Assembly: GCF_029961155.1 (NCBI RefSeq)
Contig: NZ_JASBRH010000001.1
Span: 1 to 64,000, forward strand
Direction: 5' to 3'
DNA from: Pontibacterium granulatum
GTDB taxonomy: Bacteria > Pseudomonadota > Gammaproteobacteria > Pseudomonadales > Balneatricaceae
Length of the DNA stretch: 64,000 bases
Of this stretch, positions 48,725-56,406 are shown one piece after another; position 1 is the first letter of the stretch; each line of letters opens with the position of its first letter. The notes under the pieces were generated by a model. That model had not been told where the DNA came from. It saw only the letters and a program-made list of their open reading frames with translations, and searched no databases. The position numbers and the translations under genes were made by a program.

Positions 48725-49324
48725 ATGAAAGTTGCTGTATATTGCGGGTCTTCACCCGGCCCTGAAGGTTCTGTGTATATGCAAACCGCCTACGAGCTGG
48801 GACAAATCCTGGCCCGTAGCGACGTTGAACTGATCTACGGCGGCGCCACCGTTGGCCTCATGGGGGCTGTCGCGGACGGGGCCCTGTCCGAAGGCGGTAA
48901 AGTAACCGGGGTCATGCCAAGCCTGCTGACCCAAAAGGAGCTGGCTCACAAAGGCCTGAGCGAACTGATTCCGGTGCAGGACATGCATGAGCGAAAAGCA
49001 ATGATGGCCGAACTGGCTGACGGTTTTATCGCGCTGCCTGGCGGCTGCGGCACCATGGAAGAACTGTTCGAGGTGTGGTGCTGGGCTCAGTTAGGACTTC
49101 ACCACAAACCCTGTGCCCTGTATAACGTCGCCGGTTTCTACGACAAACTGATCGAATTTATCCACCACGCCCAGTCACAACAGTTCATCCGGGAAGAGTA
49201 CAGCCGCATGCTGGTTGTGGGAGAACGCCCGGATGAGATCCTGCAGGCGTTTCACGACTACCAACCACCCGCCGATAAATGGCGCAATCGCAGCGTCCTC
49301 AAGCCTGGCGCCCAAGATAATTGA
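48725..49324 (+). CDS. LOG family protein (cytokinin-type phosphoribohydrolase)
   Basis: A 199-residue Rossmann-fold protein of the TIGR00730 family. The signature PGGCGTMEELFEV is complete, and the start is MKVAVYCGSSPGPEG. Characterised relatives split nucleoside 5'-monophosphates to free base and ribose 5-phosphate; the bacterial role is mostly unclear. The ATG at 48725 is chosen since conservation starts there; the frame upstream to 48662 is not conserved-looking. Confidence 0.9.
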   Translation: MKVAVYCGSSPGPEGSVYMQTAYELGQILARSDVELIYGGATVGLMGAVADGALSEGGKVTGVMPSLLTQKELAHKGLSELIPVQDMHERKAMMAELADGFIALPGGCGTMEELFEVWCWAQLGLHHKPCALYNVAGFYDKLIEFIHHAQSQQFIREEYSRMLVVGERPDEILQAFHDYQPPADKWRNRSVLKPGAQDN

Positions 49325-49357
49325 ATTCACCCCACGAAGTAACAGACGGATGATCTG

Positions 49358-50098
49358 ATGTTTAAGAAGTTATTGGCCAGCATAGGGATTGGCGCAGCAA
49401 AAGTAGATACCATTCTGGAAACTGACACCCTGATGCCGGGTCAACCGTTCCGCGCCTCCATCGAGATCACCGCAGGCGATGTTGAACAGGATATCTCCGG
49501 CATTGAGCTGGCGCTGGTTACTCGCGCCGAAGTGGAAACGGACGATGGCGAACACACCGAAAACGTCAAACTGCAAAAATGGCAGATCAAGAACAATGTC
49601 AGCCTGCAGCCGGGCCAGACCCTCTCCGTGCCGTTTGAAGGCGTACTGCACCATGAAACGCCAATTACCGCACTGAACTGTCACGACAACCGCTGTCATG
49701 TCTGGATTGCCACTGGCCTGGAGATCGATCTGGCGCTGGACGCCTCCGATAAAGATCCACTGAACATCGTGCCAACCGACGCAATGCGTGCATTTGTTGG
49801 CGCCCTGGAAAACTGCGGTTACTACCTGCACAGTGCCGATGTGGAAAAAGGCTTGCTGCGCGGTGATGGCTTTGTCTCCACCTGCGGCGCGTATCAGGAG
49901 CTGGAATTCCGCCCGGAGAGCGGTGGTTTCTTCGGCACCAAGGAGATTGAGGTATCCTTTGTACCGGAAACGAATCGCACCCACGTGCTGCTGGAACTGG
50001 ATCGCGCCTTCCGTGGTGACGGTTTCATGTCGTTCACCCTGGAACACAGAGATCTGAATCCGGTCGCACTTGAAAAACAGCTGCGTCAGGTACTGTAA
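49358..50098 (+). CDS. Spo0M-like (SpoOM) family protein
   Basis: A 246-residue cytosolic protein. The N-terminal half has an arrestin-like beta fold typical of Spo0M: KKLLASIGIGAAKVDTILET and VSLQPGQTLSVPFEGVLHHETP, and CHVWIATGLEIDLALDASDKDP. In Bacillus, Spo0M controls sporulation and links to the cytoskeleton; many non-spore-forming proteobacteria carry a homologue of unknown role. It follows the LOG gene by 33 bases and is closed by a terminator. Confidence 0.9.
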   Translation: MFKKLLASIGIGAAKVDTILETDTLMPGQPFRASIEITAGDVEQDISGIELALVTRAEVETDDGEHTENVKLQKWQIKNNVSLQPGQTLSVPFEGVLHHETPITALNCHDNRCHVWIATGLEIDLALDASDKDPLNIVPTDAMRAFVGALENCGYYLHSADVEKGLLRGDGFVSTCGAYQELEFRPESGGFFGTKEIEVSFVPETNRTHVLLELDRAFRGDGFMSFTLEHRDLNPVALEKQLRQVL

Positions 50099-50133
50099 GA
50101 AGCACCTACACCTGCCGGATCTACAGAATCAAC

Positions 50134-50160
50134 CTCTGATCCGCAAAGATCGGAGTTTTT
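50134..50160 (+). terminator. Terminator after the Spo0M-like gene
   Basis: CTCTGATC and GATCGGAG pair around CGCAAA with one mismatch, followed by TTTTT. Confidence 0.75.
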
Positions 50161-50170
50161 ATGACCAAGG

Positions 50171-50935
50171 ATGTTTCGCCCCGTGATCGATATCCCACTG
50201 TTTTATCTGTTCGCCATCCCTGCTGTGATGATTACCGGTATCTCCAAGGGCGGTTTTGGTGGAGGGCTGGGCTTGCTGGCAGTGCCGATGATGTCCTTTG
50301 TGATTTCACCGGTCCAGGCAGCGGCTATCATGCTGCCGATCCTCTGCCTGATGGATATCTTTGGGGTAATCCGTTTTCGAAAGTTTGCCGATTGGAGCCA
50401 CCTGTCTATTCTGCTACCGGCCGCCCTGCTTGGCATCCTGCTGGGCACCTTCAGTTTCCATTACCTGGACGAAGCACAGATCAAGCTGATGATCGGTACG
50501 GTGGCCATGGCTTTTGTGGTTAACCACCTGCGCGGTAAAGGCCAGGATGAAGCAAAACCGCGCAGTGTATGGCGTGGCAGCTTTTGGGGCGTAATAGGCG
50601 GATTTACTAGCTTTGGTGTTCATGCCGGGGGCGCACCACTTAATATCTACCTGCTGCCCCTGAAGCTGGATAAAGCAGCGTTTGTCGGCACCACGGTGAT
50701 CTTCTTCACCACCGTCAATTACATCAAACTGGTGCCCTATTTCTGGCTGGGCCAGTTCACGACCGATACTCTGCTAACAGCATTGGTACTGGCGCCGCTC
50801 GCGCCGCTGGGTGTGTATATAGGCAGCTTTCTGCACCACCGCATAGACGAACGCTGGTTCTACAAGTTCTGTTACGGACTGCTGGCGCTGGCGGGTACCA
50901 AGCTATTGATCGATGGCATCAGTGGTTTGATATAA
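50171..50935 (+). CDS. TauE/SafE family sulfite or anion exporter
   Basis: A 254-residue membrane protein with about eight helices in two repeats. The first repeat has GISKGGFGGGLGLLAVPMM and the second GGFTSFGVHAGGAPLNIYLL, the paired DUF81 motif. Members export sulfite, sulfoacetate or other organic anions. The start is uncertain: the ATG at 50171 has no spacing from AAGG, and an in-frame GTG at 50183 fits the ribosome site AAGGA better. It lies 31 bases before trmO. Confidence 0.9.
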   Translation: MFRPVIDIPLFYLFAIPAVMITGISKGGFGGGLGLLAVPMMSFVISPVQAAAIMLPILCLMDIFGVIRFRKFADWSHLSILLPAALLGILLGTFSFHYLDEAQIKLMIGTVAMAFVVNHLRGKGQDEAKPRSVWRGSFWGVIGGFTSFGVHAGGAPLNIYLLPLKLDKAAFVGTTVIFFTTVNYIKLVPYFWLGQFTTDTLLTALVLAPLAPLGVYIGSFLHHRIDERWFYKFCYGLLALAGTKLLIDGISGLI

Positions 50936-50966
50936 TCAACGGTTCAATAACTCACAGGAAATCTTC

Positions 50967-51683
50967 GTGATCGACTCACTTCACCTGCAGCCGATTGCCG
51001 TTGTCCGCAGCGCGTTCAAAGAAAAATTTGGCATCCCCCGTCAGCCCGGTCTGGCCAACAGCATTATCTCCACCATTGAGCTGCTGCCGGAGTTTAGTTC
51101 TGCTGAAGCAGTAAGGGGCCTGGAACAGGCCAGTCATATCTGGCTGATCTTTGTGTTTAGTGAGTGTGTCGATAAAGGCTGGAGTACGCTGGTGCGCCCA
51201 CCGCGCCTGGGCGGTAACAAAAAGTTGGGCGTATTTGCCACCCGCTCGCCTTTCCGCCCCAATCCGTTGGGCCTGTCACCGGTAAAACTGGAAGCAGTGC
51301 GGGTAGAAGGCAATAAAGTGTTTCTGGACGTGCGTGGCGCCGACCTGCTGGACGGCACCCCTATTCTGGACATCAAACCCTACCTGCCCTACTCCGACGT
51401 GATCGACAATGCGGAGTTTGCCGTGGCCGACAAAATCGAAAAGCTCGATCTGCCCGTGGTGTTTTCCCCCGAGGCCAAGACCGTGTGTCAGCTGTATGAG
51501 CAGAATAGCGGATCATCCCTAACCGAGCAGATTTGCGATATTCTCAGCTGTGACCCACGTCCGGCGTACAAGAAAAATGATTCAGAACGCATTTATGGTG
51601 TAAAACTTCATAACTTCGATATACGCTGGCAAATAACGAACGATCACATATACGTTGAATCGATCATCAGCACGGGAACCTAG
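50967..51683 (+). CDS. trmO: tRNA (N6-threonylcarbamoyladenosine-37) N6-methyltransferase
   Basis: A 238-residue TrmO/YaeB (TsaA) protein. The SAM-binding motif is RPPRLGGNKKLGVFATRSPF and RPNPLGLSPVKLE; the substrate motif is LDGTPILDIKPYLPYSD. It methylates t6A37 in tRNA-Thr(GGU) to m6t6A. The start is GTG at 50967 with AGGAAA upstream. It follows TauE by 31 bases and may be co-transcribed. Confidence 0.94.
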   Translation: MIDSLHLQPIAVVRSAFKEKFGIPRQPGLANSIISTIELLPEFSSAEAVRGLEQASHIWLIFVFSECVDKGWSTLVRPPRLGGNKKLGVFATRSPFRPNPLGLSPVKLEAVRVEGNKVFLDVRGADLLDGTPILDIKPYLPYSDVIDNAEFAVADKIEKLDLPVVFSPEAKTVCQLYEQNSGSSLTEQICDILSCDPRPAYKKNDSERIYGVKLHNFDIRWQITNDHIYVESIISTGT

Positions 51684-51768
51684 CCAAAAGATCCATGGTC
51701 TTTATTAGACGTCCTCGCGGAGCAACAAGAAGGACCGATACTCAAACAGTCACATAGGAAGCGAGTAG

Positions 51769-53028
51769 ATGCGTATCCTAGCAGTAGACCCCAACCGCGC
51801 ATTCCACCAACTGTTGAAAAGCCAGATCCAGCCCATCGGCTGTGAACTCGATAGCTGCACCAATGGATACGAAACACTCAAGGCACTGGAAAAACACCAG
51901 TACGATCTGATCACCCTGGCCCGCTACATCCAGCCTGACGACTATCTCCCGCTACTTAAACATATCCGCGCCTTGCCCAAGTATCAGTTCACACCGATAC
52001 TGCTGGTCGCCTACGATTATGACTTCAACTTCGTAAAAGAAGCGGTCTCCCAGGGTATCACCGATGTCTTGGACCGCCACCAGCCCGAACAGCTGGTGAA
52101 CGGCATTATCCGCCTGCTGCGCAAGAGTGATTACCGCTTTGCCGATAACGTACTGCTGGTTGAAGACAGCCCGACCAACGGCCAGTTGGTCACCTCCATG
52201 TTGGAACAGCGGGGCATGACGGTGGAATGGCACCAGACCTACTCGGATGCGCTGGATGTACTGGAATACAAAGAGTTTGATCTGATCATTACCGACCTGT
52301 TGCTGGATGAGAAACACACCGGTCTGGAGTTGTTACACAACATCCGTCACCACACACGCCCAGAGATCAACAATCTACCGGTGATTGCGCTGACCGGTTT
52401 TAACGATCCATCGCGGCGTTTGCTCGCCTTCCACCTCGGTGCCGATGACTTCGTCAGCAAACCATTCTCAGAAGAGGAACTGCTGGTACGTATCGACCGT
52501 GTTCTGAGCCGTCATAAGCTGGTGACCCAGCTGCAGAAACGCGAAGCCCAACTGACCGAGATGGCTCTGTTTGATGCACTCACCAAGGTATACAACCGCC
52601 ACGGCCTGAGCGAACTGATGCGCAAACGTATCGCCAACTGCCACCGTCACGAGATCCCCGGCGTAATGTTGGTGATCGACCTGGACCACTTCAAAGAGCT
52701 GAACGATACCTTTGGTCACCCGTTTGGCGACTCTGTGCTGCGCCTGGTCGGCCAGACCCTGAACGATATTGTGCGTGATGATGATATCGCCGGTCGCTGG
52801 GGCGGCGATGAGTTCCTGCTATTCCTGCCGTACTGCGACCTGAAAGGCGCCACAACAATCGCCAAACGCATCCGTGCACGCTTGCAACAACGTAGCGATC
52901 GGGTTCGCTGCACCATCGGTCTGAGTCAGATGAAACCGGGTGACACCCTGGAAACGCTGATCGCACGGGCCGACAAAGCTCTCTACAAGGGAAAAGAGCA
53001 TAACAAGGGCGGTTACGCGATGGCTTGA
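51769..53028 (+). CDS. Diguanylate cyclase with two receiver domains
   Basis: A 419-residue response regulator of the PleD plan: REC-REC-GGDEF. The first REC (1-120) is degenerate: the phosphate-accepting aspartate is replaced (LITLARYIQP in place of LxxLDxxMP). The second REC (about 125-245) keeps DLIITDLLLD and the lysine in DDFVSKPF. The GGDEF domain has an intact GRWGGDEFLLF active site, and RDDD five residues before it matches the inhibitory RxxD site. It should make c-di-GMP from two GTP when the second REC is phosphorylated. No partner kinase is next to it. Confidence 0.94.
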   Translation: MRILAVDPNRAFHQLLKSQIQPIGCELDSCTNGYETLKALEKHQYDLITLARYIQPDDYLPLLKHIRALPKYQFTPILLVAYDYDFNFVKEAVSQGITDVLDRHQPEQLVNGIIRLLRKSDYRFADNVLLVEDSPTNGQLVTSMLEQRGMTVEWHQTYSDALDVLEYKEFDLIITDLLLDEKHTGLELLHNIRHHTRPEINNLPVIALTGFNDPSRRLLAFHLGADDFVSKPFSEEELLVRIDRVLSRHKLVTQLQKREAQLTEMALFDALTKVYNRHGLSELMRKRIANCHRHEIPGVMLVIDLDHFKELNDTFGHPFGDSVLRLVGQTLNDIVRDDDIAGRWGGDEFLLFLPYCDLKGATTIAKRIRARLQQRSDRVRCTIGLSQMKPGDTLETLIARADKALYKGKEHNKGGYAMA

Positions 53029-53106
53029 TTCAGGCAGACATCGGCATCACTCGCAAACGATTCATGGCAGGTTCAGTCAAACCCGGTTAACCTGCCTACT
53101 ATTGCT

Positions 53107-53493
53107 ATGACGAAGGTACTTCCCGTGCGCATACTGTCTCACACCCTGTTGGTTTTCTCCTTGGCGACCGTCCTGAACACTTCAACTGCCCTGGCGGAAA
53201 GTGAGCCACAACCGAATGAAACCGAGCGCTGGATCGGCGAGTTGTCGCAGAAGCTGCTGGAAAAAGGCGCAGTCAGCGGTACTTATCTGAACAACTACCT
53301 GCAGTGCCTGCAGGACGAAAAAAACCTGCGTGAAGAACCGGACTCCGACCTGGAAAAGCTCTTGCAGCAACTGCTCGGCGCGAGCCACAACTGCGCACCG
53401 ATTATTGAAGAGATGGTCGAAGCCCTGAAGAAGGACGATGCTGAGGCTGATGCATTACGCCAACAGTTGCAGGATCTGGAACGCAGCTTATAA
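53107..53493 (+). CDS. Small exported protein, unknown function
   Basis: A 128-residue protein with a signal peptide (about residues 1-31, ending TSTALAES) and a helical, acidic mature part (ETERWIGELSQKLLEKGAV; ending LRQQLQDLERSL). Two cysteines (LQCLQ and HNCAPI) could form a disulfide. I do not recognise a family. The ATG at 53107 has no ribosome site; an in-frame GTG at 53125 has AAGG 9 bases before it and may be the true start. It ends before the bidirectional terminator shared with hvfX. Confidence 0.7.
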   Translation: MTKVLPVRILSHTLLVFSLATVLNTSTALAESEPQPNETERWIGELSQKLLEKGAVSGTYLNNYLQCLQDEKNLREEPDSDLEKLLQQLLGASHNCAPIIEEMVEALKKDDAEADALRQQLQDLERSL

Positions 53494-53514
53494 CTCCTGT
53501 CTTTTCAACACACA

Positions 53515-53547
53515 CAAAAAAGGGTGCCCTCAAAGCACCCTTCTCCT
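53515..53547. terminator. Bidirectional terminator after hvfX and the small exported protein
   Basis: GGGTGC (53522-53527) and GCACCC (53535-53540) with an A-run before. On the minus strand it ends with six T after the stem, so it closes the metallophore operon. Confidence 0.88.
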
Positions 53548-53568
53548 TTCAACCCGGTCTATCAGCGG

Positions 53569-54189
53569 TCAGGATTCTACAGCCTGTGGACGGAACCTCT
53601 TCGCCAGCCAGTAATCCACGCTGAAGTAGCGACCTCCACCGGTGAAGAACAGTGCCAGCAACATGATAAAGTAGGTCACCGCAAACTCGATGCCGTTGTT
53701 CAAAATCACCACGGAACCCCGGCCGGTCAGCCAGCTGTAATTGCCGTTTTCACGCAGAATATCTTTGACACGATCCAGACGCTCAGCGGCTTCCATGACA
53801 CGATCGTTTGCCAACCAGCTGCTTGCATCAGAGATCGCCAACCAACCATTTTCCCAGTGCACGGCCAGTGCCGCCACCAGCATGGTTACCATCAGCGGGA
53901 TAGAGATCCAGCGGGTTGCAAAACCAATGACCAGAGCCAGACCACCAAAGAACTCGGTACCGGCCGCCAGAGCAGCCATTACTTCCGGCATTGGCAAGCC
54001 CAAACCCCATTCCGGATTACCAAACCAGGCCGCCGTATCTTCAAAGTGGGACAACTTGTTGTAACCCGCTTGCATCAATACCGGTGCCAGATATAAGCGC
54101 AGCAACAGTGGCGCCAGGCCGTCCATTTGACGGGTATAGTCCAGCACGTCGTGCACTTTGTTATAGGTATTTATAAGTGCGTTAGCCAT
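53569..54189 (-). CDS. hvfX: DoxX-family membrane protein of the metallophore cluster (HvfX-like)
   Basis: A 206-residue inner-membrane protein with about four helices. It has the DoxX marks LLLRLYLAPVLMQAGYNKL near the start, then EFFGGLALVIGFATRWISI and LMVTMLVAALAVHW. The C terminus is basic (WLAKRFRPQ). DoxX proteins are repeatedly found next to DUF692/DUF2063 pairs and have been named HvfX, thought to act in maturation, copper handling or export of the peptide; the exact role is not settled. It starts 117 bases after hvfC on the same strand, with GGAG before the ATG. Confidence 0.9.
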   Translation of the reverse strand: MANALINTYNKVHDVLDYTRQMDGLAPLLLRLYLAPVLMQAGYNKLSHFEDTAAWFGNPEWGLGLPMPEVMAALAAGTEFFGGLALVIGFATRWISIPLMVTMLVAALAVHWENGWLAISDASSWLANDRVMEAAERLDRVKDILRENGNYSWLTGRGSVVILNNGIEFAVTYFIMLLALFFTGGGRYFSVDYWLAKRFRPQAVES

Positions 54190-54306
54190 GTGTCAGCTCC
54201 TCAAATCCTTCACTCTTATTCTTGCCGCCGATCAATAACTGATACAGCTTTAGTTCACCCTGATGGCCCCAAGCTCGGCCATACTCAAGCTTAAGGTCAA
54301 TAATGC

Positions 54307-55083
54307 TCAGACCAGCGTACCGAGGATGACCCCGTTGACACGCAATTGTTCTAATGTTTGCAGTCCACCGGCCACAACCTGTTCCGGCTGTGGGTGCTGC
54401 AATTCTTGCGCTATCTGCACCAGCGCCTGTTGACCGGTCAGGTCTTCAGATTCGGCTAGCAGGTAGAGCAAACGGGCAGTCACGGGATTGATCTCCATAA
54501 ACTGCACCGCATCCTCCCGATTGCGGTAGGCAATCAGGTAGGTTGGCTGGTCGCCCGGCTCCTGTGGCCTGTAGTCACTACATATACAGTGCACGCGATA
54601 CTGATACGCCAGAGACCATGCCAGAGGAGACTGAACCGGGTGGCCCGCCAATAGATCCCCATTCGGATCTACCCCTTCAACAGGCAGTTCCACTTCGGAG
54701 CTATCGAGCGCCAGCTCAACCCATTCGTAATGGAGCAGCTCCTGCATAAAGGGCTGATCCTCTTCGTCCGGCGCACGGTCGCCATTGACGTATTCGATAA
54801 ATTCCTCGCCAATCTCAAGGAAATACGGCGTGTGGCAGCGGTGCTTGTCAAAAAAGTCACGCACCGTGCGATGCCAGTATGCGTCACTGGAGATCGCCTT
54901 ATACACCGGGAAGTTGCCTGCCAGAAAACCTTCCACATTGTTGTAAAACAGCTCACGGTAGATCTGCATACGGCGCTCTTCGATACCCGCCGGTGCTGCG
55001 TTCGCTTCCGGATTGCGGATATGGGCGGCAAAGCCGTACTGCAGCGCCTGGAAGTCGTCTTTGTTATGCAACGGTGCGGTCAT
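54307..55083 (-). CDS. hvfC: DUF2063 RiPP maturation partner (HvfC-like)
   Basis: A 258-residue protein. The N-terminal DUF2063 domain (about residues 10-105) has QIYRELFYNNVEGFLAGNFPVYKAI, the typical helical start; RDFFDKHRCHTPYFLEIGEEFIEY follows. The C-terminal part (about 120-258) resembles the second domain of MNIO partner proteins. Such proteins bind the precursor and the MNIO enzyme to form the active complex, like MbnC in methanobactin synthesis. The ATG at 55083 lies 20 bases inside the end of hvfB, so the two are translationally coupled. Longer frames to 55263 are rejected. Confidence 0.92.
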   Translation of the reverse strand: MTAPLHNKDDFQALQYGFAAHIRNPEANAAPAGIEERRMQIYRELFYNNVEGFLAGNFPVYKAISSDAYWHRTVRDFFDKHRCHTPYFLEIGEEFIEYVNGDRAPDEEDQPFMQELLHYEWVELALDSSEVELPVEGVDPNGDLLAGHPVQSPLAWSLAYQYRVHCICSDYRPQEPGDQPTYLIAYRNREDAVQFMEINPVTARLLYLLAESEDLTGQQALVQIAQELQHPQPEQVVAGGLQTLEQLRVNGVILGTLV

Positions 55084-55915
55084 TTCGCTTCCTCCAGGCC
55101 TGTTGATAACCACGAATCTGATCCACTTCCTGTAACAACTCCGCCATCGGAGGGATGTTGAAGTCACGTTCCAGCAAAGTCGGCACGGTTCCAAATTGGT
55201 CGTATGCCTGCTGCAGCAGTTTCCAAACCGGATCGACCACGTCGGCACCGTGAGTATCGACAATCAGGTCTTCCGCTTCGTTGTAGTGACCCGCAACATG
55301 GATATACATGATGCGATCAGCCGGCATTGCTGCCAGAAATTCTTCAGCGTTGTATTTATGGTTGATGCTGTTGACGTAGATGTTGTTCACATCCAGCAAC
55401 AAGTCACAGTCGGCCTCATCCAGTACCGCCAGTAGAAACTCCAGTTCGGTCATTTCATGGCTTGGCGCTGCGTAAAAGGAGACGTTTTCAACCGCAATCT
55501 TCTGCTCCAGTACGTCCTGAGTCTGCCGGATACGCTGCGCCACGTAGCGCACGGCCTCCTCGGTAAACGGGATTGGCATCAGATCGTACAGATGTCCGTC
55601 ATCAGTGCAGTAACTCAGGTGCTCTGAGTACCCACGGATACTGTGTTCCTTCATGAACACTTTCAGGCGGTTCAGGAAATCCAGATCAAGGGGAGACGGG
55701 CCGCCCAACGAGAGGGATAAACCGTGGGTCATTACCGGGTAACGCTCTGCCGTTTCGCGGAACTTCTTACCAAAGCGACCGCCCAGGCCAATCCAGTTTT
55801 CCGGAGCCACTTCCAGAAAATCGATCCGTGCTGGATCCACTTCTGGTAGCGTATCTGCCATGCATCGGCGATAACCAATGCCTGCACCCTTTACCGGATA
55901 ACCCTGTTCTCTCAT
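55064..55915 (-). CDS. hvfB: MNIO (DUF692) RiPP peptide maturase, HvfB-like
   Basis: A 283-residue TIM-barrel protein of the multinuclear non-haem iron oxidase family. Likely metal ligands are present: HGLSLSLGG, SEHLSY, IAVENVSFY, LLDVNNIYVNSINH, IHVAGHYN, DTHGADV and LLERDFNIP, all in the usual order. MNIO enzymes use iron and oxygen to change cysteines in precursor peptides; MbnB forms an oxazolone-thioamide pair, and Hvf enzymes act on EGKCG motifs. The protein is of full family length with no missing ligand, so it should be active. AGGAAAGG precedes the ATG. It lies 77 bases after hvfA and overlaps hvfC by 20. Confidence 0.95.
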   Translation of the reverse strand: MREQGYPVKGAGIGYRRCMADTLPEVDPARIDFLEVAPENWIGLGGRFGKKFRETAERYPVMTHGLSLSLGGPSPLDLDFLNRLKVFMKEHSIRGYSEHLSYCTDDGHLYDLMPIPFTEEAVRYVAQRIRQTQDVLEQKIAVENVSFYAAPSHEMTELEFLLAVLDEADCDLLLDVNNIYVNSINHKYNAEEFLAAMPADRIMYIHVAGHYNEAEDLIVDTHGADVVDPVWKLLQQAYDQFGTVPTLLERDFNIPPMAELLQEVDQIRGYQQAWRKRNDRTVA

Positions 55916-55943
55916 CTGTCCTTTCCTCTCACCTTGCTATAAA

Positions 55944-55968
55944 CAGGGCTTCGAATTCCGAAGCCCTG
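55944..55968 (-). terminator. Perfect stem-loop between hvfA and hvfB
   Basis: CAGGGCTTCG and CGAAGCCCTG form a perfect 10-bp stem with a 5-base loop, 25 bases after the hvfA stop. On the minus strand TTTATAG follows. A partial terminator or 3' stabiliser here would give much precursor and little enzyme. Confidence 0.75.
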
Positions 55969-55992
55969 GGGTTTTACAGGTAGAAGCGCTGA

Positions 55993-56406
55993 TCAGCTTT
56001 TACCACCGCATTTGCCTTCACCACACTTGCCTTCAGCAGTCTTTTTCTCACCGCCGCACTTGCCTTCACCGCACTTGCCTTCGGCAGTCTTTTTCTCGCC
56101 GCCGCACTTACCTTCGCCACACTTGCCTTCGGCAGTCTTTTTCTCGCCGCCGCACTTGCCTTCACCGCACTTGCCTTCGGAAGTCTTTTTCTCGCCGCCG
56201 CACTTGCCTTCACCACACTTGCCTTCTTCGGTTTTCTTGTGACCGTGGTTATCGGCCAGCTGCACCTGAGCGTAACCGGAGTCCAGTTCGGAAGCCGCGA
56301 ATGGGTTAGCAGCCGCGTTTGCTGTTGTAGCCGTTGCAACACTCGCAACCAGCGCCAGACCAACAGCAGCAACAACAGGTTTCAGAGTAGATTTAGTAGT
56401 AGCCAT
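55993..56406 (-). CDS. hvfA: RiPP metallophore precursor with EGKCG repeats (HvfA-like)
   Basis: A 137-residue exported precursor. Residues 1 to about 31 are a signal peptide (KPVVAAVGLALVASVATA, cleavage near ANA). A spacer (32-60) ends in a His-Gly-His-Lys-Lys stretch. Residues 61-135 hold five units of 16 residues, each EGKCGEGKCGG followed by EKKTA or EKKTS; the last unit is cut after CGG and followed by KS. This gives ten EGKCG-type motifs and ten cysteines, with none elsewhere. In related peptides the cysteines become copper-binding groups. The ATG at 56406 has GAGGGTGA upstream; an in-frame ATG at 56421 is possible. Confidence 0.93.
   Translation of the reverse strand: MATTKSTLKPVVAAVGLALVASVATATTANAAANPFAASELDSGYAQVQLADNHGHKKTEEGKCGEGKCGGEKKTSEGKCGEGKCGGEKKTAEGKCGEGKCGGEKKTAEGKCGEGKCGGEKKTAEGKCGEGKCGGKS
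56002..56226 (-). repeat. 48-bp tandem repeat inside hvfA
   Basis: Four full copies and one partial copy of a 48-bp unit coding EGKCGEGKCGGEKKT(A/S). The copies differ at only a few positions, mostly silent (for example CACCGC against CGCCGC). Such near-identical repeats can gain or lose units by slippage or recombination, which would change the number of cysteines. Confidence 0.95.

Noticed and set aside
56002-56226. Possible CRISPR array at the 48-bp repeats
   Set aside because: The units are contiguous with no unique spacers, keep a coding frame throughout and encode the EGKCG peptide; no cas genes are present.
56012-56242. Plus-strand frame with Pro-Ser-His-Leu repeats opposite hvfA
   Set aside because: It is the antisense of the EGKCG repeat. 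The regular pattern comes from the 48-bp units; there is no ribosome site, and the minus-strand frame has a signal peptide and a matching cluster.
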